A stretch of DNA of 64,000 nucleotides from Microvirga sp. (GTDB taxonomy: Bacteria > Pseudomonadota > Alphaproteobacteria > Rhizobiales > Beijerinckiaceae), in the NCBI GenBank assembly GCA_022241475.1, contig JAKOMT010000004.1, positions 82,001-146,000 of the forward strand, read 5' to 3'. Each line of letters starts with the position of its first letter. Within the stretch, counting starts at the first letter, position 1. The notes below the pieces were generated by a model. It made no database searches. It was not told the origin of the DNA and saw only the letters and a program-made list of their open reading frames with translations. This document shows, piece by piece, positions 37,116-45,146 of this stretch. The translations under genes were made by a program, and so were the position numbers.

Positions 37116-38087
37116 ATGAAACTCGATAGCCCGATCTTTCAGGACGCCGACAAAGCCCGCGAGCATCTTGAGGCTCAGCGCTGGCCGAATGGCCCCATTT
37201 GCCCGCATTGCGGCAATGCCAACGGCGACCGCATCACCAAGATGCAAGGGAAAGCGCACCGTCCCGGCCTCTACAACTGCATGGAATGCCGCGAGCAGTT
37301 TTCCGTCACCGTGGGGACGGTGTTCGAGCGCTCCAAGATCGCCTTGAACAAGTGGCTGTTGGCTACGTTCCTTCTCACGTCCTCCAAGAAGGGCATGAGC
37401 GCGCACCAGCTGCACCGCATGCTTGGCGTTACCTACAAGACCGCTTGGTTCATGGCCCATCGTATCCGCGAGGCCATGAAAGAGGACGTGTCCACTTCCG
37501 GCCCGCTTGGCGGCGAAGGCAAGACCATCGAAGCCGACGAAATGTATCACGGTCGCCGTGAGGACGGGTACGTGTCCCCCCAGCGCAAGGGTAAGCCATA
37601 CCTCAAGCGCAAGAAGCCCCTCAAGCGCACGGTCGTCGGCCTTGTCGAGCGCGGCGGACAGGTCCGCACCTTCCATGTCCAGCACGCGACCAAGGCGTCC
37701 GTGCGCGACATTCTCGTCCAGAACGCCGATCGTCAGTCAACGCTCTATACTGACGAATCGAACCTGTATCCGGTCACCGGCAAGGAGTTCGGCGCGCACC
37801 GCACGGTCAAGCATTCTGCGAAAGAGTATGCCCGCCGCGAGGGCGACGTGGTTGTCCACACCAACACGATCGAGAACGTCTTTTCGATCTTCAAGCGCGG
37901 CATGGTTGGCGTCTATCAGCATTGCGGCGAAGCGCACCTTCACCGCTACCTCGCCGAATTCGATTTTCGCTACAATCGCCGCACGGCGCTCAAGGTGACC
38001 GATACCGAGCGCCACAACGATCTGCTTTCCATGATCGGAGGGAAGCGCCTCACCTATCGGCGGCTTGACGACGCCGCGCACGCTTAA
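37116..38087 (+). CDS. IS1595-family (ISXO2-like) transposase
   Basis: 323 aa, starting MKLDSPIFQDADKARE. An N-terminal zinc ribbon (CPHCGN, then YNCMECREQF) lies at about residues 28-65. The catalytic core shows the first Asp in IEADEMYHGRR, the second in LYTDESNLYP, and the IS1595-type Asn/Lys in HTNTIENVFSIFKRGMVG. The tail HRYLAEFDFRYN is characteristic. The frame is complete, so the element may be active. An in-frame upstream codon at 37014 lies outside the element and is not the start. Confidence 0.95.
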   Translation: MKLDSPIFQDADKAREHLEAQRWPNGPICPHCGNANGDRITKMQGKAHRPGLYNCMECREQFSVTVGTVFERSKIALNKWLLATFLLTSSKKGMSAHQLHRMLGVTYKTAWFMAHRIREAMKEDVSTSGPLGGEGKTIEADEMYHGRREDGYVSPQRKGKPYLKRKKPLKRTVVGLVERGGQVRTFHVQHATKASVRDILVQNADRQSTLYTDESNLYPVTGKEFGAHRTVKHSAKEYARREGDVVVHTNTIENVFSIFKRGMVGVYQHCGEAHLHRYLAEFDFRYNRRTALKVTDTERHNDLLSMIGGKRLTYRRLDDAAHA

Positions 38088-38240
38088 GCAGAAGGCGCGG
38101 AAGCTGTTGAGAGCGCGCAAGCGCCAACTCGACTCACAGTAGATTTAGCCGAGATAATACGCCGCGCACCTGATTCGCATTCCTTCCGGACCTAAGCCTT
38201 TGACGCCGGGCAACTGGCCCGGGAAGGGAGGTGATAGCCA

Positions 38241-38360
38241 ATGGCTAAGCGCATTGGTCGAAGCGCCATTACGGGGCGCTTCACTACGGTCAAGACGGCG
38301 AAGTCAAAACCAAGGACTCACGTCGTTGAAACCAGAAAGCCGACCAAGAAGGGCTGCTAG
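38241..38360 (+). CDS. 39-aa basic passenger protein
   Basis: A 39-residue protein rich in Lys/Arg/Thr, beginning MAKRIGRSAITGRFTTVK and containing HVVETRKPTKKGC. It has one of the best ribosome-binding sites in the window (GGGAGGTGAT). Short proteins with the GRSA-x-TGRF ... VET pattern are widespread in Proteobacteria and often misannotated; from memory they recur beside IS1595-type transposases. Its stop codon lies inside the loop of a terminator hairpin. The function is unknown. Confidence 0.7.
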   Translation: MAKRIGRSAITGRFTTVKTAKSKPRTHVVETRKPTKKGC

Positions 38361-38368
38361 CCCTTTTT
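38351..38368 (+). terminator. Terminator overlapping the stop of the 39-aa gene
   Basis: GGGCT/AGCCC stem with a GCT loop, then five T. The TAG stop spans loop and stem. On the minus strand the same hairpin is followed by TTCTT, so it may serve both convergent small genes. Confidence 0.75.
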
Positions 38369-38533
38369 GACGGCGGGGCGGCGGTGAGTGTCAGGCTCTC
38401 CGTCGCCTTCCTTCTTCTCGCGCCGTTTGGTTAACGGAGCCTTAACGCCATGCTTCTTCGGCGGCGTATCGAGCATCCGCTTCAGCGTCTGGTTGAAGCT
38501 ATCTTCGTCACTATTTCTATCGGCTCCAGACAT
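38357..38533 (-). CDS. 58-aa passenger protein (TPPKxH-type small protein)
   Basis: 58 residues beginning MSGADRNSDEDSFNQTLKRM and continuing LDTPPKKHG, then a Lys/Arg-rich tail. The F-x2-(T/A)L-(K/R)-x-ML-x-TPPK-x-H pattern recalls common short alphaproteobacterial proteins. It converges on the 39-aa gene with overlapping stops, and its ATG overlaps the HEPN-gene ATG on the other strand (CATG). No strong ribosome-binding site is seen. Coding status is probable, function unknown. Confidence 0.5.
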   Translation of the reverse strand: MSGADRNSDEDSFNQTLKRMLDTPPKKHGVKAPLTKRREKKEGDGEPDTHRRPAVKKG

Positions 38534-39119
38534 GGCTTTTTCTGACGACCCCCTAAATCAGCGGCGCTTCGGCACAGCCGACGAAATTTATGCAATTGGC
38601 GCCGTGATTGTAGCCTGGAACCTCTGCGAAGGCGTGCTCGAAATGTTGATCAGGAGAGTGGTCAAACTCGACTGGAAAACAGCCCGACTCGTGTTCAACA
38701 TGCTTGGCAACAGTTCCCGCCAGGACCTTCTCCGCCTCGAAGCATCAGCGAGACTCACCGAAGAAGAAATTCAGCGTGTTGAAAATTTCCTATCGGCCTA
38801 CTCGATATGTTTAGAAAATAGAAACCTGATCGCACACAGCCAGATTGGCATGAACGCGGTGGAGGGCGGGCTGAATTTGACGAAGGCGTCGGGCCGGGGC
38901 AGGCTTTCACCCAACCGATACACGGTGCCCACCGCCACCATGATAGAAGTGGCAACGACTACTCATAGCCTCGCCCAATGGGGCTTCTCTCTTCAGATGG
39001 CGATTTGGGCAGGGCCGAGCAGGATGCTAACCTCTGGCGGGAAGCCTTTTCCTGCTCCATTGCCCGATAAATTTCCTCGGCCAAATAAGCTGAGCCCGCG
39101 TGCCCCTGAAGATCGTTGA
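38532..39119 (+). CDS. HEPN-like passenger protein
   Basis: 195 aa. An alpha-helical region (residues 18-110) has EIYAIGAVIVAWNLCEGVLE, then ENRNLIAHS, which contains the R-x4-H motif of HEPN nucleases (RNLIAH, about residues 98-103). HEPN domains are often RNases in toxin or defence systems, but non-catalytic scaffolds also exist, and no antitoxin or MNT partner is present. The C-terminal third is Pro/Arg-rich and overlaps the antisense 82-aa gene. An in-frame GTG at 38388 would add 48 residues encoded over the antisense 58-aa gene and is less likely. Confidence 0.6.
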   Translation: MAFSDDPLNQRRFGTADEIYAIGAVIVAWNLCEGVLEMLIRRVVKLDWKTARLVFNMLGNSSRQDLLRLEASARLTEEEIQRVENFLSAYSICLENRNLIAHSQIGMNAVEGGLNLTKASGRGRLSPNRYTVPTATMIEVATTTHSLAQWGFSLQMAIWAGPSRMLTSGGKPFPAPLPDKFPRPNKLSPRAPEDR

Positions 39120-39207
39120 GGCGCTCAATGCCCGCCCCGATCATCTCTGGCGTGATCCCGATATCGCGTAACTCTATGCCGGCCTGTCGATTCTCTGGAT
39201 CGCACAT
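38959..39207 (-). CDS. 82-aa passenger protein (ITPEMI-type small protein)
   Basis: 82 aa beginning MCDPENRQAGIELRDIG, followed by ITPEMIGAGIERL and AYLAEEIYRAMEQE. The ITPEMI-x-AG-x2-(R/A)L pattern is one I associate with short, functionally unknown proteobacterial proteins. The ATG is only 30 bases from the right tip of the IS. Its 3' two-thirds is antisense to the end of the HEPN-like gene. Confidence 0.55.
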   Translation of the reverse strand: MCDPENRQAGIELRDIGITPEMIGAGIERLNDLQGHAGSAYLAEEIYRAMEQEKASRQRLASCSALPKSPSEERSPIGRGYE

Positions 39208-39237
39208 GATTCTTGCTTTGTCACGTATATAATTAGG

Positions 39238-39245
39238 AAAATATT
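39238..39245. repeat. Right target-site duplication of the IS1595 element
   Basis: AAAATATT, identical to 37044-37051, directly abutting the right inverted repeat. Confidence 0.93.
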
Positions 39246-39267
39246 CCTAGTTCTCGCAGGGCGATCT

Positions 39268-39819
39268 CTATCCGGACCTCAAGCGACCCACCGGCAATTC
39301 TTGCGCACGCGGACCGACCTCAGCGAGCGCGACCGCGACCTCAGGCTTCATTGTCCAGCGGCTATCGGCAGAAATGTTTGCGAGGATGCAACTATAGAAA
39401 TCGGTGGCTCTGACTTCAGATTTTGGCGCAGGCCATAGGTAGACCGCGCGCTCTGCGCACATGGCGCCGAAGTGCATATGCCATGATTGAGCGCCCCAAC
39501 CGAGGGCCTGCGAAAGCTCGGCGGATGTCGAGTTCGGATTATCGAGCAAGGCCTGAGTGATCTTGATTTCGGTTTCCGTCATAGGGAACACTCGAAACGC
39601 TTCGATGACGCGCGCGGATACTTCCAATCCATTCAGCCGATTGACAAGTTCGCTGTGCTCCGATGCTTCGAGCTCTCCGAGGGCCTTGATAACTCTCGCA
39701 GCTGCAAGCGCCTTGTCGGAATCGCCGGATGCCGCGAGTTTTTCTGCATTGGCCCGAACGCCTTCGCGCTCCTGATGTGACATACCGGGCAGCGCCGATA
39801 TAATCCTTTCAACGTTCAC
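39268..39819 (-). CDS. Hypothetical protein with winged-helix-like region
   Basis: 183 aa, soluble. The first third is helical and Ala/Glu-rich (SHQEREGVRANAEKLAASGD). The middle, TETEIKITQALLDNPNSTSA followed by ELSQALGWG, looks like a winged helix-turn-helix of about 50 residues. The C-terminus has no recognised domain. The stop lies 23 bases beyond the IS1595 right duplication, so the gene was not interrupted. Base composition is lower in GC than the flanking genes, suggesting acquired DNA. Function unknown. Confidence 0.6.
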   Translation of the reverse strand: MNVERIISALPGMSHQEREGVRANAEKLAASGDSDKALAAARVIKALGELEASEHSELVNRLNGLEVSARVIEAFRVFPMTETEIKITQALLDNPNSTSAELSQALGWGAQSWHMHFGAMCAERAVYLWPAPKSEVRATDFYSCILANISADSRWTMKPEVAVALAEVGPRAQELPVGRLRSG

Positions 39820-39954
39820 CGCCCAACTCCTGATGGCCGAACTTTCGACAGGATAACCATATGGCGGGCGATGAACATACCCGGGCTCGCGAAAGATCTA
39901 AGCACATGAGATCGCCGACACGTTGACGCGACGCTCGCAGGTGAGCGAGCCTGC

Positions 39955-41124
39955 TCACGCCGCCGTCGCCTGCACGATCCGGTTGCGCCCGTTGCGCTTG
40001 GCCTCATAGAGGCTGTCGTCGACGGCGCGCATGAGGACGTCGAGGGTGATGGCGTCGGAGGCTTCCGCGGCGTGGTCGACCTGACGCAGGCCCGCGCTGA
40101 CGGTGAGCGTCACCTGCCGGTCGTCGATCGCGATGACGTGAGCCGCCACCGCCGCGCGGACGCGCTCGATCGTGGCGGCGGCGTCCTCCAGCGATACGTC
40201 GTCGAGGATGACGGCGAATTCCTCGCCGCCGACCCGGGCGATGACGTCGGTGGCGCGGATCTCCCGCCGGCAGGTCTCGGCGCAGGCGCGCAGGGCCGCG
40301 TCGCCCGCCGCGTGGCCGAAACGGTCGTTGATGCGCTTGAAATGGTCGATGTCGATGAGCGCGACCGCGAAGCGCCCGCTGCGGCGTTCGATGCGGTGAA
40401 GGGCGGCGGCCTCGAAGGCTCCGCGATTTTTCAGCCCGGTCAGAGAATCGTGCGTGGCCACGTGACGCAGGCGCGCCGCCCCGCGCTCATAGGCCATCGA
40501 CAGCGCGAAGGCGCCGCTGCCGACGACATGGAAGATCGCGGCCATGAGATGCACCAGCAGCATCTCCGGCTGTTGCAGCAAGCCGCCCTCGAAACGAAGG
40601 CCGCCGAAAAGCGTGAGCTGCGCCGCCCGCGCCAGAAACGACGCCGAGACGACCGCATAGGCGGCGATCAGCACGTAGCGCGACGGCAGGCCGTCGGCGC
40701 GGTCGCGCCAGAATTCGATCGCCACGGCGCCCGCGAGCGCCCCGAGCAGGAAATTGGCCCCCTTGAAGATCTCCCCCGGCAGCCCGGCGAGGACGGGCCC
40801 GGCGCAGATCGCCGCAAGCGCCGCGAGCGGCGCGTAGACGATCGCGGCCGGCGCGGATCGGCCCGAGAACTGGCGCGCGGCGCGCAGGCGCAACGAGAAG
40901 CCGAGCACGAGGAGCCCGTTGGCGAGGGTCGCCACGAGCATCGGCGGCAATCGGCTCTGGAAGAGATAGACGATGACGGCGCCCGCCAGCAGCAGGTTCG
41001 CCACGCACCAGGAGCCCCAGTACGATTCGCCGTTCTCGCGCCTGCCCGCCAGAAAGAAAGCGCCGGCCATGACGACGAGGATCATGGCCATGGCGGTGAG
41101 CAGCGATGTCGCGTTCGGCCCCAA
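39955..41124 (-). CDS. Membrane-bound diguanylate cyclase (GGDEF)
   Basis: 389 aa. Six or seven membrane helices fill residues 5-215, forming a MASE-like sensor. The GGDEF domain spans about 225-385 with an active GGEEF (VARVGGEEF region) and an inhibitory I-site RATD five residues upstream. It should make cyclic di-GMP from two GTP with product inhibition. Other landmarks are THDSLTGLKNRGAFE and DIDHFKRINDRFGH. It is monocistronic. Confidence 0.93.
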   Translation of the reverse strand: MGPNATSLLTAMAMILVVMAGAFFLAGRRENGESYWGSWCVANLLLAGAVIVYLFQSRLPPMLVATLANGLLVLGFSLRLRAARQFSGRSAPAAIVYAPLAALAAICAGPVLAGLPGEIFKGANFLLGALAGAVAIEFWRDRADGLPSRYVLIAAYAVVSASFLARAAQLTLFGGLRFEGGLLQQPEMLLVHLMAAIFHVVGSGAFALSMAYERGAARLRHVATHDSLTGLKNRGAFEAAALHRIERRSGRFAVALIDIDHFKRINDRFGHAAGDAALRACAETCRREIRATDVIARVGGEEFAVILDDVSLEDAAATIERVRAAVAAHVIAIDDRQVTLTVSAGLRQVDHAAEASDAITLDVLMRAVDDSLYEAKRNGRNRIVQATAA

Positions 41125-41264
41125 GCGCCCCCCTCCACTGCGGCTTTTCGACCGCTCAGGAGTAGAGCACCGGAAACTTGACGATTGGGTTAGCCGGCAT
41201 GGTTACCGGTTCGTTTCGAGCGAGATTAATTCCGATACGGCCCGAAGCGTGGGACCGCCGTCGC

Positions 41265-41483
41265 CTAGGCGTGGGCTGTCTTCAGGCCGAGCCGCGACAG
41301 CACCGCCTCGGGCGAGGCGTAGGGCTCCTGTCGCTCGACGCTCCAATAGCGCAGGCGGTCGAGCGGGATGGGCTCGCCGGTGACGGCGCAGCGCACGAAT
41401 CGGCCGGGGGAGACGACGCGGATCGAGGCGTCCAGATATTCGAGCTTGGCTTCGTGCCCGAAGCGGTCCTGCCGGTTCAACAT
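41265..41483 (-). CDS. DUF2093 protein
   Basis: 72 aa, starting MLNRQDRFGHEAKLEYLD. The body contains VVSPGRFVRCAVTGEPIPLD and LRYWSVERQEPYASPEA, which define DUF2093. Unknown function; the family regularly sits directly downstream of xseA in Hyphomicrobiales, as here. Confidence 0.88.
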   Translation of the reverse strand: MLNRQDRFGHEAKLEYLDASIRVVSPGRFVRCAVTGEPIPLDRLRYWSVERQEPYASPEAVLSRLGLKTAHA

Positions 41484-41551
41484 GCGCGTTCTCCCTAGCC
41501 GCATGGATAGGCGAGGCGCGAGCGCCGTTCAAGACGCGTTCGTTGCGCGTC

Positions 41552-43102
41552 TCATGGATCGAACAGCGTGCCCTGGCCCGCGCGCGAGCCGCCCTCCGGC
41601 GCCTTGCGCGGTCGCCGTTGCGGTCGAGGCGCCGGCGCGTCGGCGCCTCCCGAACTCCGCGCGTCGCCGCCTCCCGAACCCCGCGCGTCGCCCTCGATCG
41701 TCGCGCCGACGCCGCCGTCCCGGAAGACCAGCTCGACCCGTTCGCCCGCCGACAGGGCCGCGCGCTGGCGCACCGGCGCGCCCGTGGCGTCGCGCACGAT
41801 GGCGAAGCCGCGCGCCAGCGTCGCGTTGTGGCTGAGCGCGTGCGCCTGTCGCCAGAGCCCGTCCAGCCGCGCGCGCCGCTCGCGCAGGGCCGCCTCGAAG
41901 ACGTAGGCGAGGCGCGCTCCGAGATCGGTCAGGCGCGGGCGCTGGCGGGCGGCGAGGGTCGCGAGCGCGTTGCGCGGCCGCTCCCCGATCGCGTCGAGCC
42001 GGGACCGGGCGCGGGCGATCGCGACGCGCGGGGAGGCGCGCTCCAGCCGACGTGACGCCTGCGACAGCCGCGTCTCGCTGGCGCGGGCGGCGGCGCGCAG
42101 GGCGGCGGGCAATCGCGCGGCGGCGAGGTCGAGGCGCTGGCGCTTGGCGGCGAGGATCGCGTCCGGCGTCGGCAGCGCCCGCGCCGCCGAGCGCAGATCC
42201 GCCCGCAGCCGCTCCACGCGCCGCAGCATCGCCTCCTCTCGCCGCCGCGCGAGCCCGTTCACCGCGGCGACCAGCTCCGAGCGCACCGGCACCGCCATCT
42301 CCGCCGCGCCCGTGGGCGTGGGGGCGCGCACGTCCGCCGCGAGATCGATCAGCGTCCAGTCGGTCTCGTGGCCGACGGCCGAGATCACCGGGATGGCGCT
42401 CTCGACCACGGCGCGCACGAGATCCTCGTCGTTGAAGCCCCACAGGTCCTCGATCGAACCGCCGCCGCGCGCGACGATGATCACGTCCGGGCGCGGGATG
42501 GGGCCGCCGGGTTCGAGCGCGTTGAAGCCGCGCACGCCCGCCGCCACCTCCTGCGCGCAGGTCTCGCCCTGCACCCGCGCCGGCCAGACGAGGACATGGC
42601 GGGGGAAACGGTCTTCGAGCCGGTGCAGGATGTCGCGGATCACGGCGCCCGTCGGAGAGGTGACGACGCCGATGACGCGGGGCAGATAGGGCAGGGGCCG
42701 CTTGCGCTCGGTCGCGAACAGACCTTCCGCCGCGAGCTTGCGCTTGCGCTCCTCGACGAGCGCCATGAGCGCGCCGATCCCCGCCGGCTCGATCGAATCG
42801 ATGACGATCTGGTAGCTCGACTTGCCGGGAAAGGTCGTGATCTTGCCCGTCGCGACGACTTCGAGCCCCTCTTGCGGCTTCACCCGCAGGCGCGCGTAGG
42901 TCCCGCGCCAGATGATGGCGTCGATGCGCGCGTTTTCGTCCTTGAGCGAGAAATAGCAATGGCCGGACGAGTGCGGCCCCCGGAAGCCCGAAATCTCGCC
43001 GCGCAGGCGCACATAGCCGAACGCGTCCTCGATCGTGCGGCGAAGCGCCCCCGACAGTTCGGAGACGGTGAATTCGGCGGCGTTCGACGGCTGTTCGCTC
43101 AT
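41552..43102 (-). CDS. xseA: Exodeoxyribonuclease VII large subunit
   Basis: 516 aa; catalytic subunit of exonuclease VII, which degrades single-stranded DNA. N-terminal OB fold ([19 protein letters not shown], then [20 protein letters not shown]), central catalytic domain ([54 protein letters not shown]), then a long coiled coil and an ARGFAIVRD tail. The start is [11 protein letters not shown] at 43102. The C-terminal 50 residues are Gly/Arg/Pro-rich and low in complexity. Confidence 0.95.
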   Translation of the reverse strand: MSEQPSNAAEFTVSELSGALRRTIEDAFGYVRLRGEISGFRGPHSSGHCYFSLKDENARIDAIIWRGTYARLRVKPQEGLEVVATGKITTFPGKSSYQIVIDSIEPAGIGALMALVEERKRKLAAEGLFATERKRPLPYLPRVIGVVTSPTGAVIRDILHRLEDRFPRHVLVWPARVQGETCAQEVAAGVRGFNALEPGGPIPRPDVIIVARGGGSIEDLWGFNDEDLVRAVVESAIPVISAVGHETDWTLIDLAADVRAPTPTGAAEMAVPVRSELVAAVNGLARRREEAMLRRVERLRADLRSAARALPTPDAILAAKRQRLDLAAARLPAALRAAARASETRLSQASRRLERASPRVAIARARSRLDAIGERPRNALATLAARQRPRLTDLGARLAYVFEAALRERRARLDGLWRQAHALSHNATLARGFAIVRDATGAPVRQRAALSAGERVELVFRDGGVGATIEGDARGSGGGDARSSGGADAPAPRPQRRPRKAPEGGSRAGQGTLFDP

Positions 43103-43231
43103 GCGCGCGACCATAAGGCGGGACGCGGCGATTGGGGAGGGGGGGGCGCGCCCGGAGACGGAGCGAGCGCATCACGATGCGCCGAGGCTGATTACGGCGA
43201 ACCGGGCGGAGGGGCGGACATGACGCCGGGG

Positions 43232-43825
43232 TCAGCTGCAGTTGTTGTGGCGCCGCCACATCTCGGGATTATGCCCTTCCGGGACGTTGGCGCAGGGATC
43301 GGCGCCATAGCCCCGCAATGCGTTGTAACGGGCGATCTGATCCGCTCTCAGCAGCGGCGGCGTCGAGAGATGCCGCGAGAGATGGATGAAACGAAGCTCG
43401 GCCCTCGCCGCCTCGGCCTCGGCGATCAGCGCGCGCAGGCGTTCGTCGTTCAGCCCGCCTGCCCGAAAGGCCGTCTCGATCGCCTCCTCCGCCTCGATCA
43501 GGCGGGCGCCGGCCGCGACGGCTTCGCTCTTCATCTCGTCGAAGATCGCCTGGATGGCCGCCGCCTGACCGGCGCCGAGGGAGATTTCATCGCGCAGTTC
43601 CAGCAGATGCGCCGGCCCCGGAACCCCGTTCAGCTCGGCGGCGAGTGCGAGGCCCCAGCCGCCGCCGCGACGCAATTCCTCGAGATCGGTCTCAGACAGG
43701 CTCTTGATCGCACGGGTCTCGAAACCGGCATAGGGCGACGCGTGCCCGGAGTGGCCCTGCGCGAGGACGACGGCCGGGCTGACGGTCAAGGCAAAGCCAA
43801 GCAACAGAATGCGCAGGGATATCAT
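43232..43825 (-). CDS. Spy/CpxP-like periplasmic protein
   Basis: 197 aa with a signal peptide (ILLLGFALTVSPAVVLAQ, cleavage near 22) followed by a His-containing mature start (GHSGHASPYAGFE). The rest is helical: SLSETDLEELRRGGGWGLAL, then LRDEISLGAGQAAAIQAIFD, and ends with a single Cys pair (DPCANVPEG ... NNCS). The layout fits Spy/CpxP-type chaperones or metal sensors. It is divergent from a Crp/Fnr regulator 70 bases away, which likely controls it. Confidence 0.72.
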   Translation of the reverse strand: MISLRILLLGFALTVSPAVVLAQGHSGHASPYAGFETRAIKSLSETDLEELRRGGGWGLALAAELNGVPGPAHLLELRDEISLGAGQAAAIQAIFDEMKSEAVAAGARLIEAEEAIETAFRAGGLNDERLRALIAEAEAARAELRFIHLSRHLSTPPLLRADQIARYNALRGYGADPCANVPEGHNPEMWRRHNNCS

Positions 43826-43895
43826 GGGTTGTGCTTCTCCAGATCATTAACCATCCGAATGGCATGTCCGGCGCCATCCACGTATGATACCGATC

Positions 43896-44435
43896 ATGTC
43901 AAATGCTCTGTCCTGTCTCTTCAAAGACGCCGAGCCGCGCCGGATCGATGCCGGGGCGCGGCTCTTTCACGGAGGCGACCTGGTCCAGAGCATGTATCTG
44001 GTCGCGGAGGGCGCGGTCGATCTGACCCGCGTGACCGCCGCCGGGGCGCCTGTCATCCTGCAAAGGGCGCGACCGCGACAGGTGCTGGCCGAGGCATCGG
44101 CCTACTCGGCGAACTATCATTGCGATGCGCAGGCAATCACCCCGGCCTTGGTGCATTCCATCCCTCTCCAGGAGTTTCGCGCGCGGCTGACAGCCGATCC
44201 CGCGCTTGCCGAGCGCTGGGCCGCGCATCTGGCGCATGCCGTGCAGACCGCCAGGCTCCGCGCGGAAATCCGGACCCTGCGGACCGTCGCCGAACGTCTG
44301 GACGCCTGGCTGGGAGAGGGAGGCGGCTTGCCTGCCAAGGGCGCATGGCAGGACCTCGCCGCCGAACTCGGGGTCTCCCGCGAAGCGCTCTATCGGGAAC
44401 TGTCGAGACGTCGTCGGAAACGTCACCGAGGCTGA
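43896..44435 (+). CDS. Crp/Fnr-family transcriptional regulator
   Basis: 179 aa. A cyclic-nucleotide-binding-like beta roll (LFHGGDLVQSMYLVAEGAVD) lies at residues 25-100 and a short C-terminal winged helix at 135-175 (WQDLAAELGVSREALYRELS). It lacks the Fnr N-terminal cysteine set. The effector is unknown. The start at MSNALSCLF (43896) is preferred to a preceding ATG at 43884. Divergent placement suggests regulation of the Spy/CpxP-like gene. Confidence 0.83.
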   Translation: MSNALSCLFKDAEPRRIDAGARLFHGGDLVQSMYLVAEGAVDLTRVTAAGAPVILQRARPRQVLAEASAYSANYHCDAQAITPALVHSIPLQEFRARLTADPALAERWAAHLAHAVQTARLRAEIRTLRTVAERLDAWLGEGGGLPAKGAWQDLAAELGVSREALYRELSRRRRKRHRG

Positions 44436-44759
44436 TGGTCGGCGCGCGTGCGCGATGCGCGCGGACTTGATGAAAGTGAACGCCCCTGGATTTCCGGACG
44501 CCTGACGTCGCCCCTCCGACCAAATCCAGCGTGGCGTTCGTTCGTGCCGCATCGAAAGAACCGCAGGATCAAGCCTCCGCCCGGGAAGGCGGGCCTCGCT
44601 CCGCTCCCGACTATGCCCTGTGGATAACGGGGATATCGGGGAGCGTGCGAAAAAGACACGCCGACGTCATCGCGCCGCCCGGCGTGAGGGCGAATCGTTC
44701 ATCGGGCGCGTGGAGCATACGAGGGCGAAACGGTCAGGGTGAACGAACGGAGGCGTTCC
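44436..44759. other. Non-coding interval with a single DnaA-box-like 9-mer
   Basis: 324 bases with no convincing gene. TGTGGATAA at 44619-44627 is a perfect match to the complement of the DnaA box TTATCCACA, but it stands alone. The 3' part provides the ribosome-binding site of the following gene. Confidence 0.5.
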
Positions 44760-45146
44760 GTGGGCGCGCATTTCATCCATTGCAGCGACGGCGTCGATCT
44801 GGTGATCGACCGCGTCCCGCACAGATTCAGACGCATCGGCGAGGCGGTCGAGGCGGCGCGCCGCCGCGCCCGCGAGCTGATCGCCGCCATCCCCGGCCAC
44901 CGGGATTGGGACGACTGGTCGGCTTACGTCTATGACGACGCCGGCGAGGTCGCGCGGGTGTCCTTCTCGGCGATCCTCGCCGAGGACGCCCTCAGAAGAC
45001 GCATTCCGAAAAGGCCGGCTCGACCGAGCCTCTCCATCGTCCGTGATACAGGGCCAGCAGCTCCTGAGCGCGCGTCGTGCCGCGCGCCACGATCTCTTCC
45101 AGAGGATCGAGATAACGCGTTTCATCTCGTCCTCGAGCATCCCTGA
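44760..45146 (+). CDS. DUF6894-family small protein
   Basis: 128 aa. The opening GAHFIHCSDGVDLVIDR and the later DDWSAYVYDDAGEVARVSF follow the DUF6894 pattern. The C-terminal 50 residues are Arg/Pro-rich and lie antisense over the last 155 bases of gshA, so only the first 80 residues are likely conserved. The GTG at 44760 has GGAGGCG upstream and gives the family start. The role is unknown. Confidence 0.62.
   Translation: MGAHFIHCSDGVDLVIDRVPHRFRRIGEAVEAARRRARELIAAIPGHRDWDDWSAYVYDDAGEVARVSFSAILAEDALRRRIPKRPARPSLSIVRDTGPAAPERASCRAPRSLPEDRDNAFHLVLEHP

Larger units (their letters stand above)
37052..39237 (+). mobile_element. IS1595-family transposon, 2186 bp, with passenger genes
   Basis: The ends are 24-bp inverted repeats with two mismatches: both begin CCTAATTATATAC, differ at one base, share TGACAAAG, differ once and share A. 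An exact 8-bp duplication AAAATATT flanks them. Inside are the transposase and about 1.1 kb of cargo (39-aa, 58-aa, HEPN-like and 82-aa ORFs). The element is less GC-rich than its surroundings. Basic IS1595 members are near 1 kb, so this one belongs to the cargo-carrying type. Intact ends and duplication point to fairly recent transposition. Confidence 0.93.

Noticed and set aside
38388..38531. GTG-initiated 48-residue extension of the HEPN-like protein
   Set aside because: The extension is antisense to a more protein-like 58-aa gene, is compositionally odd, and follows a terminator hairpin.
44619..44627. DnaA box as evidence for a replication origin
   Set aside because: A single 9-mer with no cluster, no AT-rich unwinding region, and no dnaA, hemE or parAB nearby; may be chance.
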